A stretch of 64,000 bases of DNA from Paludisphaera soli (GTDB lineage: Bacteria; Planctomycetota; Planctomycetia; Isosphaerales; Isosphaeraceae). The stretch spans positions 62,001 through 126,000 of the forward strand of contig NZ_JAALJI010000002.1 in NCBI RefSeq assembly GCF_011064595.1. The letters are read 5' to 3'. The notes under the pieces are model-generated. The model searched no databases and was not told the DNA's origin. It saw only the letters and a program-made list of their open reading frames with translations. How positions within the stretch are numbered: position 1 is the stretch's first letter; each line of letters begins with the position of its first letter. The position numbers and the translations under genes are program-made. Positions 62,040 to 64,000 of the stretch are shown here, piece by piece.

Positions 62040-62906
62040 ATGCGACAGGTCCTGTTCGAGATCCCGATCTTCGGCGGAATCAAGGTCTTCGGCTACGGCG
62101 CGATGCTGGTGCTGGCCTTCGCCTCCTCCACCTGGCTGGCCGTCCGCCGCGCGCGTCGCGAGAGGCTCGATCCCGAACTCGTCATGGACATGGCGTTCTG
62201 GCTGTTCGCCGGGGGCCTGATCGGGGCCCGCCTGTTCTACTGCATCCAGTATTGGGGCCGGGGGATCGACGACATCCTCGACGTCTTCCAGTTCTGGAAG
62301 GGGGGGATCGTCTACTACGGCGGCATCTTCGGAGGCGTCGCGGCGTTCTTCCTCTACCGCCGGCTCAACCCGTTCCCGGTGCGGCCGTACCTCGACGCCC
62401 TCGCCCCGTCGATCGCCGTGGGGACGCTGTTCGGTCGGCTCGGCTGCTTCCTCAACGGCTGCTGCTTCGGCGACGTCTGCCACTCGCCGTTGGGCGTCCA
62501 GTTCCCCAAGGGCTCCCCCCCGTGGGAGACCGAGGTCCGCCTGGGCCTGATCCCGCCGGACGCGCTCCACTCGCTCTCGCTCCACCCCACCCAGCTCTAC
62601 TCGGCGCTCGACGCCCTCGTCCTGCTCATCCTGCTCTGCGCCTACTACCCGATCCGGCGCCGCGACGGCGAGGTCATGGGGATCCTCATGATCACCTACC
62701 CGATCACGCGCTCCCTGATCGAGTACCTGCGCAACGACGAGGGGATCTTCTTCCTGGGCCTGACGATCTCGCAGACGATCAGCGTCGGCCTGCTCCTCGG
62801 AGCCGCCGCCTACTGGTTCTGGCTCTCGCGCCACCCGAAGACGCGGTACTACGACATGGCCCCGGCGATGGAAGCGGCCCCGGCGCTGGCGTCGGCCGCG
62901 TCCTGA
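62040..62906 (+). CDS. lgt: Phosphatidylglycerol:prolipoprotein diacylglyceryl transferase
   Basis: A 288-residue polytopic membrane enzyme that attaches diacylglycerol to the lipobox cysteine of lipoprotein precursors. The Lgt signature appears in FLNGCCFGDVC and the preceding GTLFGRLGCF, with GGIVYYGGIFGGV and HPTQLYSAL also present; the Arg of LIGARLFYC and of ITRSLIEYLR match the conserved phosphate-binding arginines. Seven or so transmembrane helices are predicted. The C-terminal 25 residues are a soluble Ala/Met-rich tail. It follows panD by 40 bases and should serve the many lipoproteins predicted in this window. Confidence 0.95.
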   Translation: MRQVLFEIPIFGGIKVFGYGAMLVLAFASSTWLAVRRARRERLDPELVMDMAFWLFAGGLIGARLFYCIQYWGRGIDDILDVFQFWKGGIVYYGGIFGGVAAFFLYRRLNPFPVRPYLDALAPSIAVGTLFGRLGCFLNGCCFGDVCHSPLGVQFPKGSPPWETEVRLGLIPPDALHSLSLHPTQLYSALDALVLLILLCAYYPIRRRDGEVMGILMITYPITRSLIEYLRNDEGIFFLGLTISQTISVGLLLGAAAYWFWLSRHPKTRYYDMAPAMEAAPALASAAS

Positions 62907-62913
62907 TGCTCGG

Positions 62914-64000
62914 CTAGCTCCCAAGCGGCGCGAGGACGACGGCTCGCAGGTCGAACAGGGCCCCGCGCAGGGGCTCCTCGGGGCCGACGTCGATCGTGTG
63001 GACCCCGGGGCGGAGTCGCACCTCGCCGACCGGAAAGGTCCGGTAGACGGACCAGCCGCCGGTGTCCCGGGCCTCGCCGAGGAATCGCCGGCCGTCGACT
63101 CGGACCTCGTATCGATTCTCCGCCTCGCCGTTGCGGTTGGCGTACTCCAAGAGCAGCCGGAAGTCGGCCTCCTCCTCGACGAGAAACGTCCATGAGGCGC
63201 GATCCTCGCCGCCGTGCCAGAATCCGAGGTTCCCGAAGGAGTCCTCGAACTTCAGCGTGTCCCCCGCGACCGAGGCGGCGGCCGCGCCCAGGCGGAGCGA
63301 GCCGTCCTCCTGGTAGACCGGCTTGAGGATCTCCGCCGAGCCCCCGTCCTGGCCCGTCGCGAAGTTCGACGACGGCCGCCCGTCGGTCCCGAGCGGGGCC
63401 CCGACGGGCCGCGACGCGACCCAGGCGCCCGCCGCGACCGCGAGGCCGGAGGCGACCAGGGCGGCCGCCCTCCCGCCGGGCCGCCGGCCCCGGAGCGAGC
63501 CTCCGACCGGCCGAACGGCGAGGAATCGACCCAGGTCGTCGGCCAGGTCGGCGGCCGTGGGATAGCGGCCGGACGGGGCCTCGCGCAGGCACTTCAGGGC
63601 GATCGCGGCCAGGTCGCGCGGCACGGCCGGGCGGATGGCCCGGGGGGACTTCGGCCCGGCCTCGCGGGCCGTCCCGGCGTCCGTCCCCTCGGCATGGGGC
63701 GGTCGGCCCGCGAGCATCTCGTAGAGGATCACGCCCAGGCTGTACACGTCGGTCTGGGGCCCGACGGGGCCCTCCCCCCCGGCCTGCTCCGGGGCCATGT
63801 AGCGGGGGGTGCCCCGGAAGCCCCCCTCGGCCCCCCAGTAGCCGTCGGTCTCGACCCACTTGGCCATGCCGAAGTCGGCGACCTTGGGGACGCCGTCGCG
63901 GGCGATCAGGATGTTGCCGGGCTTGAGGTCGCAGTGGACGATCCCCTGGCGATGCGCGTGGTCGACCGCCTCGGCCGCGACGCGGATCATCTCGGCCGCG
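62914..64000 (-). CDS. Serine/threonine protein kinase with C-terminal sensor-like domain, N-terminus beyond the window
   Basis: A kinase whose N-terminal lobe lies outside the window; 361 codons are visible. The catalytic loop is HCDLKPGN, with Cys replacing the Arg of the usual HRD, so it is a non-RD kinase. The Mg-binding DFG (VADFGMAKW) and APE (YMAPEQAGG) are intact. A transmembrane segment (ALVASGLAVAAGAWVA) follows the kinase domain. The external part of about 140 residues looks like a beta-sandwich carbohydrate-binding or CBM35-like module (FRLLLEYANRNGEAENRYEV, WSVYRTFPVGEVRLRPGVHT). It would be a receptor kinase that senses an envelope ligand; this is inference. Confidence 0.88.
   Translation of the reverse strand, partial: AAEMIRVAAEAVDHAHRQGIVHCDLKPGNILIARDGVPKVADFGMAKWVETDGYWGAEGGFRGTPRYMAPEQAGGEGPVGPQTDVYSLGVILYEMLAGRPPHAEGTDAGTAREAGPKSPRAIRPAVPRDLAAIALKCLREAPSGRYPTAADLADDLGRFLAVRPVGGSLRGRRPGGRAAALVASGLAVAAGAWVASRPVGAPLGTDGRPSSNFATGQDGGSAEILKPVYQEDGSLRLGAAAASVAGDTLKFEDSFGNLGFWHGGEDRASWTFLVEEEADFRLLLEYANRNGEAENRYEVRVDGRRFLGEARDTGGWSVYRTFPVGEVRLRPGVHTIDVGPEEPLRGALFDLRAVVLAPLGS

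Overview
The window is very GC-rich, densely coded bacterial chromosome, almost certainly from a planctomycete and most likely the Isosphaera/Singulisphaera/Paludisphaera group. The evidence is seen in the sequence: two secreted proteins carry the planctomycete N-terminal motif of the LE(x)(R/K)xLL type (FG-GAP protein at 10884-13526, matrixin at 23661-25370); one large protein fuses a redoxin, a cytochrome c and a copper monooxygenase domain; there is a Ser/Thr kinase with a C-terminal sensor-like domain; and many genes start with GTG or TTG. I see no rRNA, tRNA, CRISPR array, IS element or prophage. The species assignment is inference.

Layout. 1-2607 (-): a secreted lipocalin-like protein (cut by the window edge) and the redoxin/cytochrome/monooxygenase fusion. 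2786-6192 (+): a tandem pair of GT-C-type membrane glycosyltransferase-like proteins. 6332-10779 (+): a lipoyl-fold protein without the lysine, a Nudix hydrolase, thymidylate kinase, DNA polymerase III delta' and a ThDP-dependent 2-oxoacid decarboxylase. 10884-13526 (-): the FG-GAP propeller protein. 13971-20629 (+): a complete tripartite export operon (TolC-like, HlyD-like, MacB-type ATPase and permease) closed by a strong terminator. 20999-25370: greA, then on the minus strand an RluA-type pseudouridine synthase, a lipoprotein, Mn-type superoxide dismutase and the matrixin protease. 26041-31231: a double alpha/beta hydrolase, a second HlyD-like protein with a large low-complexity insertion, and an NAD-dependent epimerase. 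31332-35785: an SGNH hydrolase, a secreted AmpD-like amidase divergent from a class-A-beta-lactamase-like protein, an unknown small protein and a hotdog thioesterase. 35836-38853: two membrane-anchored tyrosine/dual-specificity phosphatases whose frames overlap heavily, an XRE regulator, and an unusually low-GC, gene-poor stretch with a cluster of TGATCA palindromes. 38854-47314: an unknown protein, a GT4 glycosyltransferase, queA, a primary-like sigma factor, two small lipoproteins, a PII protein, a HAD hydrolase, a receiver-like protein, a HEAT-repeat protein and a methyltransferase. 47580-53098: hflC-hflK, an MFS transporter and another GT-C-like membrane protein. 53128-60091 (-): six co-oriented genes, namely two sensor kinases, two response regulators, an unknown protein and a type III secretion C-ring (SctQ/FliN) homologue. 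60332-64000: a thioredoxin-like [2Fe-2S] ferredoxin, panC, panD, lgt and a Ser/Thr kinase cut by the window end.

The strongest candidate for something undescribed is the 53.1-60.1 kb cluster. An SctQ-like protein, with its own in-frame internal start for a C-terminal SPOA-only product, is translationally coupled to an unknown protein and sits at the end of a chain of two-component genes. No other secretion or flagellar gene is visible. The second is the XRE regulator's upstream region, where a promoter carries a TGATCA palindrome in its spacer and three more copies follow at close to whole helical turns.
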